Assembly (NCBI GenBank): GCA_963573305.1
Contig: OY754329.1
Coordinates: 81,898,576 to 81,962,575, forward strand
Source: Pyrrhosoma nymphula
Lineage: Eukaryota; Arthropoda; Insecta; Odonata; Coenagrionidae
Reading direction: 5' to 3'
Length of the DNA: 64,000 nucleotides
In this document: in pieces, positions 35,311 through 47,386 of the stretch
Layout of the letters: each line of letters begins with the position of its first letter
Numbering within the stretch: position 1 is the stretch's first letter
Translations under genes and position numbers: made by a program
The notes under the pieces: model-generated
Databases searched by the model: none
What the model was told of the DNA's origin: nothing
The model's input: the letters and a program-made list of their open reading frames with translations, nothing else

Positions 35311-38300
35311 ATGATGCGAAGAAAAATCCAAGAAATCGTTCGTAAAGACATGCACCAAGCGTTTGGACCATTAATGACTATAAACAGGGGACTTTTTCTA
35401 GGAAATCCGATACAAGTGGGAACAGTAAGGTCTTCCATCTATCGAGTGCTATTAGGCGTCACTCTCCTCTTTGAAATACGGTACATTGTCATATATAAAA
35501 ATAATTATCCGTCATATGCTCTGAAAGATTCCTTGGCGTTCTTTTGGAATTCTCTGGAAATACTCATGTCTTTATTTTCAGTGCACCATTTTTTCACATC
35601 TCGAAAGACTGTTGAAAGTATATTTGAAGATTTAGTCACAAGCAGTTGCAAATTAAAATATGTTGGATACAAAGTCGGTTATGCTGAAATTAGAGCGTCA
35701 GTTCGCTTTCAGCTGCTTTATTTATTTATTCTTGTCAGTATTTGTTTAATACTCACATTAGAGGATATCCAATTGCATTCGCACGAGGTTGAAGTTATGC
35801 TACCATTCCTCTTCCTTTACTTCTGGCTCATGCTTGGCGTATGTCCTTGGATGCTTATGTCCTCAACAGTGTCCATGATTAATTTACTTCTATCTACCAT
35901 GTGTGAAGGAATTTGCGACCCAAGTGTATCACGCTGTAAAAAGTTAGGAACATCGCCTGGATACACCACTGATGGGCATGAAGTCCTTCATAGAGTAAAG
36001 AAATTAAGGGAAACTCAAAAAGTGCTCTATCAAGCGTCTATCAATGTGGATCGTGTATATGGAATCACAACAGCAGTCCTAGGAGCTTTCAATTTCGCGA
36101 ACATTGTCATGTCTCTGTACTTGTACATTGACGTGTTTCTTATCACCAAAATAATTCCCACTGAATTCAAATATACAGTGCTGCCTTTATTTTTGATGTT
36201 AGCATCTGGTGTACCTCTCCTGTTAATCCTCAGAGCCTGTCATACAGCTCATATAGTGGTAATTACAAGGGGTACATATCTTTTTAATTATTCTTCATGA
36301 TAAGTATAAGGTACTAAAAGATGCGTGAATTTGAAAGCTCGATTCCAGTACACGTTCCCATGGAAGTCTTTATGTTAAACACACCGTCAATTTGCGTGTC
36401 TCAATGTGAGCAGCAGATCTTGTAGGTGCTACCTATAAGTGTGATTAGGCCAAACTTTGCTAACCTTTCCAAATGTTTTAGCACTAACTTTGGCTGATTA
36501 ATTATCGTGGCCTAAAATTTTTCCAGATTGATAAAAAAGACATTTATGTTTTTATTGCATGAATATTTATATAATCAATAGCAAGGAAACTGACATATAC
36601 ACAGTCGAGAAACTCCCATTATATTCTTGAGTTCCATAAAAATGTGTACACTCGAGCCTTCAAATTTTGACTCTCATGTGAAGGTATATTAACGCAACTT
36701 ACTGATTGACGCTGCCGTCTGGAAGTAACTTGCTGAATGAGATGTATTTTTCAACTATACCTAAATTTTTTTGTAATTTATGACATAAGAGAGATTTTTA
36801 ATTTCATGAGTTTCTCAACAAAGATGAAGCATCTAGTTTTACTGAGTATTTGTACGACGATAACCACTTCAGCGATTTCGAAACTACATTGTACACTGTA
36901 TGGACGAAGGGCTTAAGATATCTTCCAGTAGCTTGAAATAGTTAACAGCCTAGTTAATGGTATTTTTAGCATTGATGTCATATTTTTCCACTCACTCACC
37001 TCTTCTCAAACTGAGGCTATCTTTGGCCCTGTTACTCTAAAGAGAAGAATAATTGAGATTCGCACATCTAGGTTTCCTCCTCCTTTCTTTTGCCATCACC
37101 TCTTCCTTTAGAAATTATTTAGATGCACACATATTTACTCAATTGTATTTACTGTGACCCCTAATAATGTTAACAAAAATTCTCCCCTACTTTCTCTGCT
37201 GTGATTATATGTATGTGAGATTGTTATCATATTGCTCAGCTTGATAATCTTATTCTACGCCGAGATCACCGTTGGGGGTCTAATAGTCAACCTGCATATT
37301 TATTACCATCCTCTATGGAAACGCCAAATCTATGGATTTAGATCAAATCAGTTATTTCCATTTGAATTTTACGAGTAAACACATGAAAATCGTTTTATTT
37401 ATTTTTTCCACTAGATATGCCATTAGATTGGACGTCAGGTAAATGACACGATGTAGTGCGAGGACTTGGTATGTAATAAAACTAATTTTTTCCTTTTTTC
37501 CCGCTCAAATGTCACATTTCATCGCAAGGCCGACCAGACTGGTGTGTTGGTTTCCGAAGCTCTTCTGAAGATCGACAACCACGAGATCAGAAGGGAGGTG
37601 AGCGATTTTTATGATTTATCGTTTTCATTCACGAATAATTTAGGTTTATGGACCCAAACCTGTGTATCTCCCACGGTAAAGAAGTTGGTATTTGACCTGA
37701 TTATGGCCCAGTGAGTCAAAAAACGTCAAGTAATTAAGTCTTTCTTTACAAGAACATGTACTTTAAATCAGTCTGGCGACGGGGAAGCAGGACGGAAATG
37801 GTGATATAACGTTCGCAGGGTGATCCATTTCTACTCCGCAACTTCATGAATAATGTGACAAAAGGAGTGAAGTTAGTCTTATTCGATCGGGTAAACGACT
37901 AAATGCGAGCATGGCCCTCAGTTGGCACCGCACATGAGAAAGGCGCGGATGGGGGCCCTTGGCGAATCGCGGCCATTTTTGGCGCGGGCGAAAATTTCCG
38001 TGCATCACTGCACGCGATTGCCACGTACAATTGTGCTGATTTGCATCAAAACGAATTATCTCGTTCATATCTGTAAAAAAGCCCAAACACTGACATTTTG
38101 TGATAATTTTTGTTGACAAATTAAAAATAAGTCTCCATAGCTCAAGTATAATTTCAGCTGACGTCCATTACTCGCCGAAAATCCCTGAGGAGTATCAAAA
38201 AATACATATCATCGGTAAGGGCGTTTCATTAGCCAATTATCAGTATCACTACGCCCGTGGAGGAACGGATAAGATGTCTTCGGGAACTTCGGAGTGTGGA

Positions 38301-39062
38301 CGCGACGTGAGCCGCAACTTAAGCTACTTTTTCGTGCAGCTGTTTTTGCATCGGTATGCCGCTGCGTTGCGCGTCACGCATGTACCCTGTTTTCATGACA
38401 GCGGAAGCATAGAATGAAAACAGAAGGTGATGGGAAACCGTGACGCGTTCAGTCTTTCCAATTATTCCTGTTCACTGCGGAAATATAATAATTGTTGTGG
38501 AGTTTCTGGAGAAAAATGGTTGTTCACGAAAAGCATCGTCGATGGGCTACACCGTCCTAGTTCTATTTTTTTCAACGATCTGAAGATGACCCACAATTTT
38601 TCGGGAAAGAATGCTTACGTAACCAACAAATGATAGGCTGTAAGCGTCGGTCCTCACTCCCTGCCGCAGCTCCGGCGACGCTGGCTGCATCAAAAGTTGA
38701 AAGGTGGACAACTCCGACGGCAACGCAGCTAGCTTTGAAGAGCTCGCTTCTGATTAACGTTGCGTTTGGCAACATCCCGAAAAACCATCCTTCAGACCAA
38801 AGCAGTGAAAGCCTATATTATAGGTTATGTTCACCTCCAAAGGTTATGTGGATGTGAAATTCTCTTTTTTCGTGAATAAATAGCAGGATAGAAAGATAAC
38901 TCAAACTTTGTTCTATTAAGAAAAATTTCGAGTAAAAAATTAATTTATAGGTAGTAAAGATTTTAATAATAATAACCTTTCAGTTGTTTACACTGTTGAA
39001 CGTGGAATATACCCCAGTTTTCATTTCCACTATGAAAAATATGCATCTATCCCTATCTATAC

Positions 39063-39156
<94 letters not shown>

Positions 39157-41888
39157 CATTTTCCAAAACTGGATGATTTGACTTTCATTTTCAAGGTTAA
39201 ACGTTATATATTAGTAAGCCACGTAACTTTTCCGAGATTTTGCATTACATCATCTTCATAATTGTATTTTGCTAATCTCCCTATCTCATTTCCTATGACA
39301 AATATTAGGTTTTACGCAAAAATATCTAAATACCACACTGTGCGCCGCAGTCGATGAAAATGGCGTCGACGCCGACCTCTAATGTCATCATGCATATACG
39401 ATTTTTGGTTCAAAAGGGAAGGGTGCATTAATCTCCCTGCATAATCCAGGGGAAACATTACTATTTCCTGGTCTCACTATAAGTGATTTTTTTATTTAAT
39501 GAGCATGAAGATGTACACAATATTTTATTTTTAGTTTAACTCATGCTAATTAACTCTCCCTCCAAACTGTGTTTGATAAAATGACTTGAGATCTAATGAG
39601 AAATTAATGTTCCTGTTTGAGTTTCCCTGCCTTGCTGGAAGAATATAATTCTGAAACTGCCTCGATGAAGTAATTATTAGTTTAAACAACCAACTTTTAT
39701 CTTTATTGCAGCTCCACCTCTTCTCACATCAACTATTTCACACGAAAATTCGGTTCACTGCTTGTGGTTTCTTCCCTCTGGACTACACGTTACTCACTTC
39801 GGTATGTAACTTACTCTTATCACGCTTCATTGACTAATAAACTTTTACGATATGGAAAGTGTAGTGAACTCTAGTCTTATAATGTATTTTATCAATTATG
39901 ACACAGTGAGAGTTCTTTTAATTTCGATATGATCTGGCTGGTCTTCTCATGGTTCACAGAGTAGATTAAGAACAATGGAGCTGACAAAAATCCGGTATTA
40001 ATTGCTCGCTCGTAGGTCTTCGCGGAATTGATGTAAAGGTTCTTGCATTTTTAGGATAGGTATTCACCGCGTTGATTTTTTCCTCATAAAAGTTTCCCCA
40101 TTGGGACAACGGCAATCATTTTCTCGATTTTACCTGTTGGACCACGGGCAAATTGTTGTCAGACGAACCAACCAACGCACAGTGGGCTGAAATCAATAAA
40201 AGCTGGCCAAAACAAAAAAAACAAGTATTTTTCAGTCCGGAAATTAAAACTTTGCACAGCCATTAACTGTCCTATTCCACTGTCAATTCAGTACTAAATG
40301 CATACATGCATGTCTCATAAAAAGACCCTTTTTGCGAAGTCCGCCGCAGTGAGGGCGGAGCGGCAATTAGACACCCGCTGCTGGCTGGTACCGTTCAAGA
40401 TAAGTTTTCGTTTCTTAGATGGTTAGAAGTAGCCTAATAAAGCTTCTATATCCTTTCAAAGGCTAAAATATGCGCGTAAAATGCCAGTGTTAAAGCCTGT
40501 ATTTCATCCTAGGAAAGCGGGCTAAATGCTAACTTGGCTATCAGTAAAAACCGTATAAGTAGATCGATTTACCCGAATCAACATCACAGTAAGGTGCATG
40601 GAAGTCCTTTTCTATTGATATGGCTTTAAATAGCCATAACGAAGGTTTTGGAACAATAGCGCTTTCTAACACACGCGCCGCGTCACAGCATTCCCCGTTG
40701 CCGGCGGGCAGATCCGGACTGGGCCGCACGATCGAAAAATCGATTTTATTTTCGGCGTCGCGAACGGTCGCAGATGATTTCTTCGGATTCAAACTCTTAA
40801 GGCTTTGTTATTATCGTGATGTACGTATATCAGTGTCCGTCGTCGTCCAGTTTTTTATTTTACTACATAAAGGCGAAAAATTGACGAAGAACAGGGTCCG
40901 CAATTTTGTCCTGTAACGATTACAAATATAACAACTTTTCCCCAAAAATAAGTAATATATAATGAAAAAAATCTTTATACAAAATAATTTTAGTTTTAAT
41001 AGCACATCTTTACAACAAAATGTTCAGAATTAGCTTGAATTCGGTTATTTTCGGAAAAAAAGTAAGGTGGGCGATTTTTGCGAAATGTGTCCAACTTTGA
41101 GCCATTGTATATTGTTAACACGTACGAATTAGGACAAACGGCTGTGACATCATATGCACCAATTTATGGTTAATGACTGTGCAAAGTTTTAATTTCCGGA
41201 CTGAAAATTCCTGTTTTTGGGTTTTGGCCAGCTTTTTTCGATTTCAGCCCACTTAGCAACGTGTTGAATATTTGAATAATGCAGGAAATATCCGGTATGA
41301 GATCTTTCATGTGGATAATATTTCACCTATTCACTGAAATATTATTTTTGCATCATTTTACCCACATGGTTATAATTTGGATAAAATATTATTTGTGCAT
41401 CATTTTACCCACATGGTTATAATTTGGATATAATAAATCGGAATTATGCACTAACAAATACTATTTATTATATGCTTGTCAATTTTCCAGTTCAATATGG
41501 ATGTGTTAAGCTATTTAATATATGATCAACATGATAATGCTATCACTGAATGCAAATAGATATGTGCTCGAAATGTTTCATTTTATGAAGGGGGGATATT
41601 TGCGCTTGACTATAAGCACTAAAATTGCGTGAATTCTTTCAAAAGACTGGAACTTTCAAAAGACTGGACACTAGAAATATTTAAATTCAATGAATGGATT
41701 TGTTTTCATTCGTTCATTCTCAGTTCCGTTCACTCTCTAAGTGACGCCTTTACCTCTTTCAGATGTCCGCTGCTGTTGTCACACATCTTGTCATCTTAAT
41801 TCAATTTCAACTACCCTCAAACAATCCTCCTGCATGTACATGCAATTTTACAACTGTAGATTTTCCCTCAAGGAGTGGTATGAATTAA
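35311..41888 (+). CDS. Gustatory receptor, form E (four exons)
   Basis: Exons 35311-36258, 37529-37597, 39712-39801 and 41763-41888 join in phase 0 to 410 codons, within the usual GR length. The first exon holds six membrane segments (HQAFGPLMTINRGLFLGNP at its start; VYGITTAVLGAFNFANIV later) and ends ACHTAHIV. Exon 2 is ADQTGVLVSEALLKIDNH and EIRRE, exon 3 LHLFSHQLFHTKIRFTACGF and on, exon 4 MSAAVVTHLVILIQFQL and on. THLVILIQF is the family TYhhhhhQF motif with His for Tyr. Splice sites: GTAATT, GTGAGC, GTATGT donors; AAG, CAG, CAG acceptors. The frame is open from 35212, but the ATGATG at 35311 fits the paralogues. Introns 2 and 3 hold repeats. Confidence 0.88.
37529..41888 (+). CDS. Constant 3' exon module of the GR locus
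   Basis: Three short exons (69, 90 and 126 bases) at 37529-37597, 39712-39801 and 41763-41888. They provide the last intracellular loop, the seventh membrane segment and the C-terminal tail. They are the only such set between exon A and gene F, and their phase 0 acceptor fits the phase 0 donors of A, B, C, D and E. I infer that all five first exons use them, as in Drosophila Gr39a. Direct evidence would be transcript reads across 3265/37529, 11778/37529, 23083/37529 and 28066/37529. Confidence 0.6.
37598..39711. other. Intron 2 of the GR locus with repeats
   Basis: A GC-richer patch at about 37900-38030 and 38640-38760 differs from its surroundings and may be foreign or repeat-derived; I recognise no family. 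A pure (TA)n run of about 85 bases lies at 39067-39152. The open frames at 38100-38417 and 38630-38857 have no recognisable domain. Confidence 0.45.
39067..39152. repeat. (TA)n microsatellite
   Basis: Uninterrupted TA dinucleotides, the longest in the window. Confidence 0.9.
40180..41253. mobile_element. CAGTGGGC-family element in intron 3
   Basis: Termini CAGTGGGCTGAAATCAATAA (40180) and the inverted GATTTCAGCCCACT (ending 41253) share AAAAGCTGGCCAAAAC with the copies at 14228 and 30455. Inner inverted segments (40227-40270 and 41168-41212: CAGTCCGGAAATTAAAACTT) extend the arms to about 90 bases. No transposase motif was found in the 0.9 kb core, so it looks non-autonomous. It lies between constant exons 3 and 4 of the GR locus. 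Confidence 0.75.
41341..41434. repeat. Tandem duplication, 2 x 47 bp
   Basis: 41341-41387 and 41388-41434 differ at two positions. It is in intron 3, 330 bases before constant exon 4. Confidence 0.9.
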
Positions 41889-41899
41889 AAATTTCTGAC

Positions 41900-41914
41900 A
41901 ATAAAGCAAATAAA
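41900..41914 (+). terminator. Poly(A) signals of the GR locus
   Basis: AATAAA at 41900 and again at 41909, just after the stop of constant exon 4. This would be the shared 3' end of all isoforms. Confidence 0.5.
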
Positions 41915-44367
41915 ATAGTTCTAAAAATAGGTAGCAGAGTTTTTTTTATGTCTTTCGTAGAACATATAATATTCGTCAAGGTTGGTAGAATCTTAAATTG
42001 ACAGTAAGGGAATGCTTTTCTATCTAAGGTAATCAAATATATATTTTCAACTCATTAAACATTTTGACTTTAATTATTTTTTAAACATTGCAAAATAGCG
42101 TTTCCAACATATTTGACGAAATACACACACACAGTTAATTTTTTCATTTTTATAATACATGCTACTATGGGTGGCGTCCACACCACTGGTTCATCAGTTT
42201 TTTAGTGTGAATGCAAATTCTCAGTATTAATACTTAAATAATTAATGATTAAGTTATAGATATTAAACTCATTTAAGCCGCTCTCTGAAACTGATATGCA
42301 ACATTCTTATTATAGGCAAAATTCATTCATGAATGTTAGAATGTATTTAATAATTTTTAACACGGTGACATAATACACACAAGTCTTTTAATCTTCGTCT
42401 AAAAGGTTTAAAAACTTCAACTTAAAAGGTGTTTTGCTTTCTACAGCACACCACTGCGCAAAAATATTTATCTATTGAGTATTCTTTAGCGTTGACAGCT
42501 ACAACTAAAATCATGAAAAATGAGCCCCCTTTACGAGACTCTCGGCTCATAGCGGATTGCTCCAGACCATACCCAGGGTAGCAGCGATATGAAATACCTA
42601 GATTCATCAGCTTTCGGGTGCACACTGAACAACCATTCCATGATTAATCGTAAAATGTTTTGCAATTCATGACGACGAGGACTCTAAGCCAACCCTTGAC
42701 TACCGAAACGAGGACGTTCAACCCTGGCCATTAAACACGAGCATTGGTGAGTCAACACTTCCATTTTTTGTACGAAACCCTAAAACTCTCTTATTTACAG
42801 GTGTTCACCTCCAAATCAGTAATAGCTACTCACTTCTCATTCAACGAGATCATAATGGTGTTATGACACACTCTTTCATGCTCAGCATGGATCTGGTTGT
42901 TTTTAATACAGTTTCAGCTCCCCATTCCGAGGTCTCAGGTTTGAATCCTGTCAGAGACGAAGATTGTTTAGAGGATTCATCGATGAGTGCTACCTGGAGA
43001 CTAATTTCAAGTATAGTACTTCATCCGTCGGAAGTGGTAGCCAATGATACTATATTTTACAATTATTGCTCCACTTCTTTTGGACGTTTCGTCCCCAAAG
43101 GTAGCCAAAGAATATGTTGATAGTTTTTACTTAGCGGTTGAATATGAAGTGTGTTTTGTCCGGCGGATCATTTTTTAAGGCTTCCGCTTATAATTTATGT
43201 GTTAAAGGCAAACCCTTGGCTTTTTTTCTTAATGTTACCCACCATCCCCAATGGAAATAATGCGCTGAACTAAAAGCATCCAGGAAATATTTATTGAATT
43301 AAACATGCATGGCCAATTTTCTAATATCCCATGCCAAGTCTCAAATATAATTCCGTAATTTTCAATGAACTGATGACAGCTAAGTCTCTCATAAGATCGG
43401 AACCATTATATGTTTCCACGAAATGTGTATAAGCTTAGATTATGGCAGTTATGAGCTAGCCTTTAACTATAACTGTATATAATAATGCCTACTCCTTAAG
43501 TTAAGGCATATAATTATGCCTTAACTTTCATTAGCATTAATTCTCTCCTTTGAAATAGATAACAATAATCCATTAACCTTCGGGCACTAGCAATTTTCAA
43601 AAAGTAGCGTAGATGACGTATCAGGGCAATTTATAAGGGCATTTGTATCGCCTCACCACCAGATGCTTTTTCTAAAAGGCGTTCAGGTTAGTTGTGCTCT
43701 TTTTAACATTACTGATTTACATAATTCATGTACGTAGGTATAGCCACCTCTTATGCAAAATTTATAAGAAAGTAAACAGTTATGCTTTCATTTTGTTTTT
43801 GTTGGAAACCTTTTCCCGTAAAATCGCAGTTATTTGCGTTTTAAGCTCCCCAGGAAGGCATCGTAACACCTCGATTGGCTTTGCTAAAATCTCTCACCGT
43901 TGGCATTTATTGACGTTTTGGAAAGCATCCAAGAACTTCACACACGAAAGTGAATTTTCAAACGACACTAAAACTGTAATTTTAGTGTGCCCTATCGGCG
44001 TGTTCAAGAAGATTTTTTGCTATGCACAAAGCTCTGCTGCGCATCTTGAGAAATTATGTTCTCCTGGCAGCCAAATTTCTGTTTCCTAGAGGATCGAGAA
44101 AACTGTAGCAATTATTGCTACCGATGAAAAATTGAAGAAACGAAGACCTTCACAGAAGTAGGTAACAGCAAATACTGTCCGTATTTTTCTATATTTTGAT
44201 AGCATGAGTTTGCCTGTTGCAACGTAAGTACCCAAAAAGCCACTATAGCGTTATTACTATGACGGTGTTGAACAACTGTGCGAAGCATAGAGAAGAATGT
44301 AAGCTAGCATTGTATTAGAGAAACAGAGCTCACTGTCTCACAGTCATATTCAGAGTAGCGCAAATAC
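41915..44367. other. Intergenic between GR loci
   Basis: At about 42920-43090 a degenerate B box (GGTTTGAATCC) and a following repeat-like body suggest a SINE remnant. Nothing else recognised; the 131-residue open frame at 43694-44089 lacks the layout of a receptor and any motif I know. Confidence 0.35.
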
Positions 44368-47237
44368 ATGCCAATGAATATTTACCTGACACTCAGTCCT
44401 TTCTTATTGCCGAGCAGACTATTAGGACTGGCACCTTTCCCACTGACACCTACCAATGATGTTGAAAACAGTAAATCGAGGAGGGGGCTCTACTTTGCAT
44501 ATGGCGTCCTGGTTTTCGTGAGCTCCATCATCCTCTCGGTATACATGGACACTAAGCACTACGCAACCCTCTGGATCAACAACCAGGGGGAGAAAATCAT
44601 GCTGACCAACTGTGCCATACTTTGGCTGGTCAACGAAAAGCTCTCCGGCGCGGTGTGCTTCTTAGTCTTCAACCTCCGGTCCAGAACGCTCATCACGGTC
44701 TTGCAAAACCTCGCCACCTTCGACTCTGCAAGACTAAGCGTTCGCTTTAAAAGTAAACGAGAGTTTTACTCCGTGGCCTCACATGCCGCGTGCTTCTCGG
44801 CCTACATGACTCTTTTCTGTTACGCCTGGAGGAGAAGTTCGAACGATAGAATCCGCAACTCTTTCCTGGGAAACGTGACTTGGATGATGTTTAAGCTGGT
44901 GCTGCAGTGTCAGGCGATCAGCGTGTTCTCCGCCCTGCACCGGAGGCTGTCACTGATCTGTAGCAGCGTAAAAAGGATCCACTGCGGATCGGGAAGGAAT
45001 GACCTGGCTGGAGAAGTTGCCCGTATCTGTTCCTCGTTTGAAGATCTCGCCAGAGTTATGAAGAAAGCAAATCGCGTGTACGGGGAAGTGATCCTTTTCC
45101 AAGTGCTAGCTTCCCTTCTGGACACTTCCCTGCTTGTGTTCTATTTCCTGCAATACTTCCAACCCAACGTTTCTGTCATTGACACCACATACGTCGTACT
45201 AAGATCACTCCACTATTGGTTTGGAATAGTAACGATCTTGATAGAATGCCAAAGAATCAAAACCAAGGTATGAAATGCACTCATTAACCTAACCTTTTTA
45301 CTGTCGAAGGGCCGATTAATTGTCTGAAGGGCCGATGAATTAATTGTGATAGTGCGAAAAATTCTACGGGCCTATATATCAGCTGGAATTTTAAACGAAT
45401 TAATACTGTAGTGCTAGCTTTGCTTACCTTCAAAATTTAATTTAAAAGCATTATTTTTCACCATTCAATTGTCAAATCCACACCAAATATTTAAGTTATT
45501 TAACTTTTTAGAATATTGAAATATAATTATTTTTATAAATTTTATAACTAGAATGTAATTAGCCACATACAATTGGTCCCTGAAGTCTTCCCATGTCTAA
45601 CCTAATATTTATTGTTACTTTAAGGGGTAATGCGTCGAAACAGCCATGAAAATCAGCAGTCGTATCATATATAGGCCAAATGTTCTTTTCCCTTAGTATT
45701 GTGGTAGTTCAAATAATTCTTGGCAGTGAAAAAGGAACTTTTCATCAGTAAGATAAGATTTGAAAAGAACGGCTTTTATTCTTTAGCCCTATCTCATTAT
45801 AAGAGAAGGAAAGTTCTTAGGTGTAGAAAAATAGGAAGCAGCCGAAGGCAAATAAGGGTAAAAATGTCTTCGCTTTAATGTTCTAGCTAGAGCCTTTTGG
45901 AATGATAGATTCGTTACCTTTTATCTCCCGAAAATTCGACAGAAAAATATTATTAACTGAGGTATTAAACAATAACAATTACTACTGAAAATACAAGATG
46001 GAAAAACTTTAAAGTTTTCATTATTAGTACTTAATATTTGTTGCGAAAGGTGTAATGGATAGCATGCTTTCATTTAATTCTAATGATCGACTATCAGGAA
46101 TTAAATAATGGTCCTCAATAATAAAACTAATTTTACGTGGGAAACTTGGAGAACGGAGTTACAAGTGTATACTTGAAACAAGCAAAGCGTTTCGATTTTA
46201 AAAGATACTATTGTATATAACAAAAATCACTCAGCTTATAATGGCTTCCGACATTAACGCATTCCACATTATCAGGGAAAATTTTCAAGAAAATTATCTA
46301 CTCATGGTGTAAAGTCATAGCTTGTATCATTATTTTCTAAATTTTAACAGGCACGCCATGCTGGAGTAGTAGTGTCGGAGGCCATTCTCAAAGTGAATAA
46401 CAAAGAGGCGAAAAGAGAGGTAAGATAAAAATATCGTGTGGTGAGCAAATGGAATTCCTATTTCTGACGGAAATTATAGCATAAAATATTTATTCCGACA
46501 AATTTCAAGTCACAATTGCCAGTGTTTCCGATTGATTTTTGTGTTTTTATACACAAATTGCGGACTAACGTAATAAAATGAAAAAAACAGAGAATATCTT
46601 ATAGAAAATTATAAAGGATGGTTTTTATAAATACCATATGTAATACAACTTTCTTAAAATGAGAAATAACTTGATATGCTTACTCTCATAATCACGACGC
46701 CCCTTTTATACATGTTATGCGTGTCACAAAATACATTGTTTTCTATTTCTCCAGTTACGTTTATTCTCGCATCAGCTGCTACATACCAGAATCCAGTTCA
46801 CTGCTCGGGGATTCTTTACCTTGGATTTAGGATTAATAACTTCTGTAAGTCTTGGTGTGATATTCCATGGCTTCTACTTTCATCTTATTCAACCATAAAT
46901 ATTTAAAATAATTATGAACTTAAAATTGCATCATATTTGTATCATCAGCTCAAAATTTAAGTGTGAATCATTTAAAATGATATATGTGGTTCCGATTCGT
47001 CAGTGTGTTTTGGAATTTATAAAATCATTTATGATTTATTGACCAGAGTCAAATCAGGGGCTTTTTTCTGTTTCTTCTCTTTTTAATCTTATTGTTCATA
47101 TCTTGCAGATGACCGCAGCCATGGTAACAAATGTAGTGATTCTAATACAGTTCCAGTTTTCCGGTCTAACTACAGACGAAATGTTATGTGATTGTACGGA
47201 AGAGTGCCTGTCCTACGATCTAAATATGTTGGAATGA
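44368..47237 (+). CDS. Gustatory receptor F (four exons, complete)
   Basis: Exons 44368-45267, 46351-46419, 46755-46844 and 47109-47237 join in phase 0 to 395 codons. The start MPMNIYLTLSPFLLPSRLLG fits the short N-terminus of the family; six membrane segments follow in exon 1, ending IECQRIKTK with Cys seven codons before the donor GTATGA. Exon 2 is ARHAGVVVSEAILKVNNK and EAKRE, exon 3 LRLFSHQLLHTRIQFTARGF and on, exon 4 MTAAMVTNVVILIQFQF and an acidic, Cys-containing tail. TNVVILIQF is the TYhhhhhQF motif with Asn for Tyr. Introns are 1083, 335 and 264 bases, much shorter than in E or G. Exon 1 is clearly more GC-rich than the other first exons. No sign of decay. Confidence 0.9.
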
Positions 47238-47380
47238 TCTCTGACTTTAAGATTAACATAAACAAAAAATGTAACCTTTGTCTTGCCTCTACTTGCTACA
47301 CACTCCGTAATTTCTGTTCACTACACACCAAAACGTCAAAAGCTATGCATAACAATTGTATTTTTTTGCTCTGTATGTAA

Positions 47381-47386
47381 AATAAA
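47381..47386 (+). terminator. Poly(A) signal of GR F
   Basis: AATAAA 144 bases after the stop codon. Confidence 0.45.

Noticed and set aside
38100..38857. Coding genes in intron 2 of the GR locus
   Set aside because: Overlapping short frames on both strands without motifs; more likely part of an unrecognised repeat.
44368..45267. F as a sixth alternative first exon of the A-E module
   Set aside because: It lies downstream of the constant exons and has its own well-formed 3' exons.
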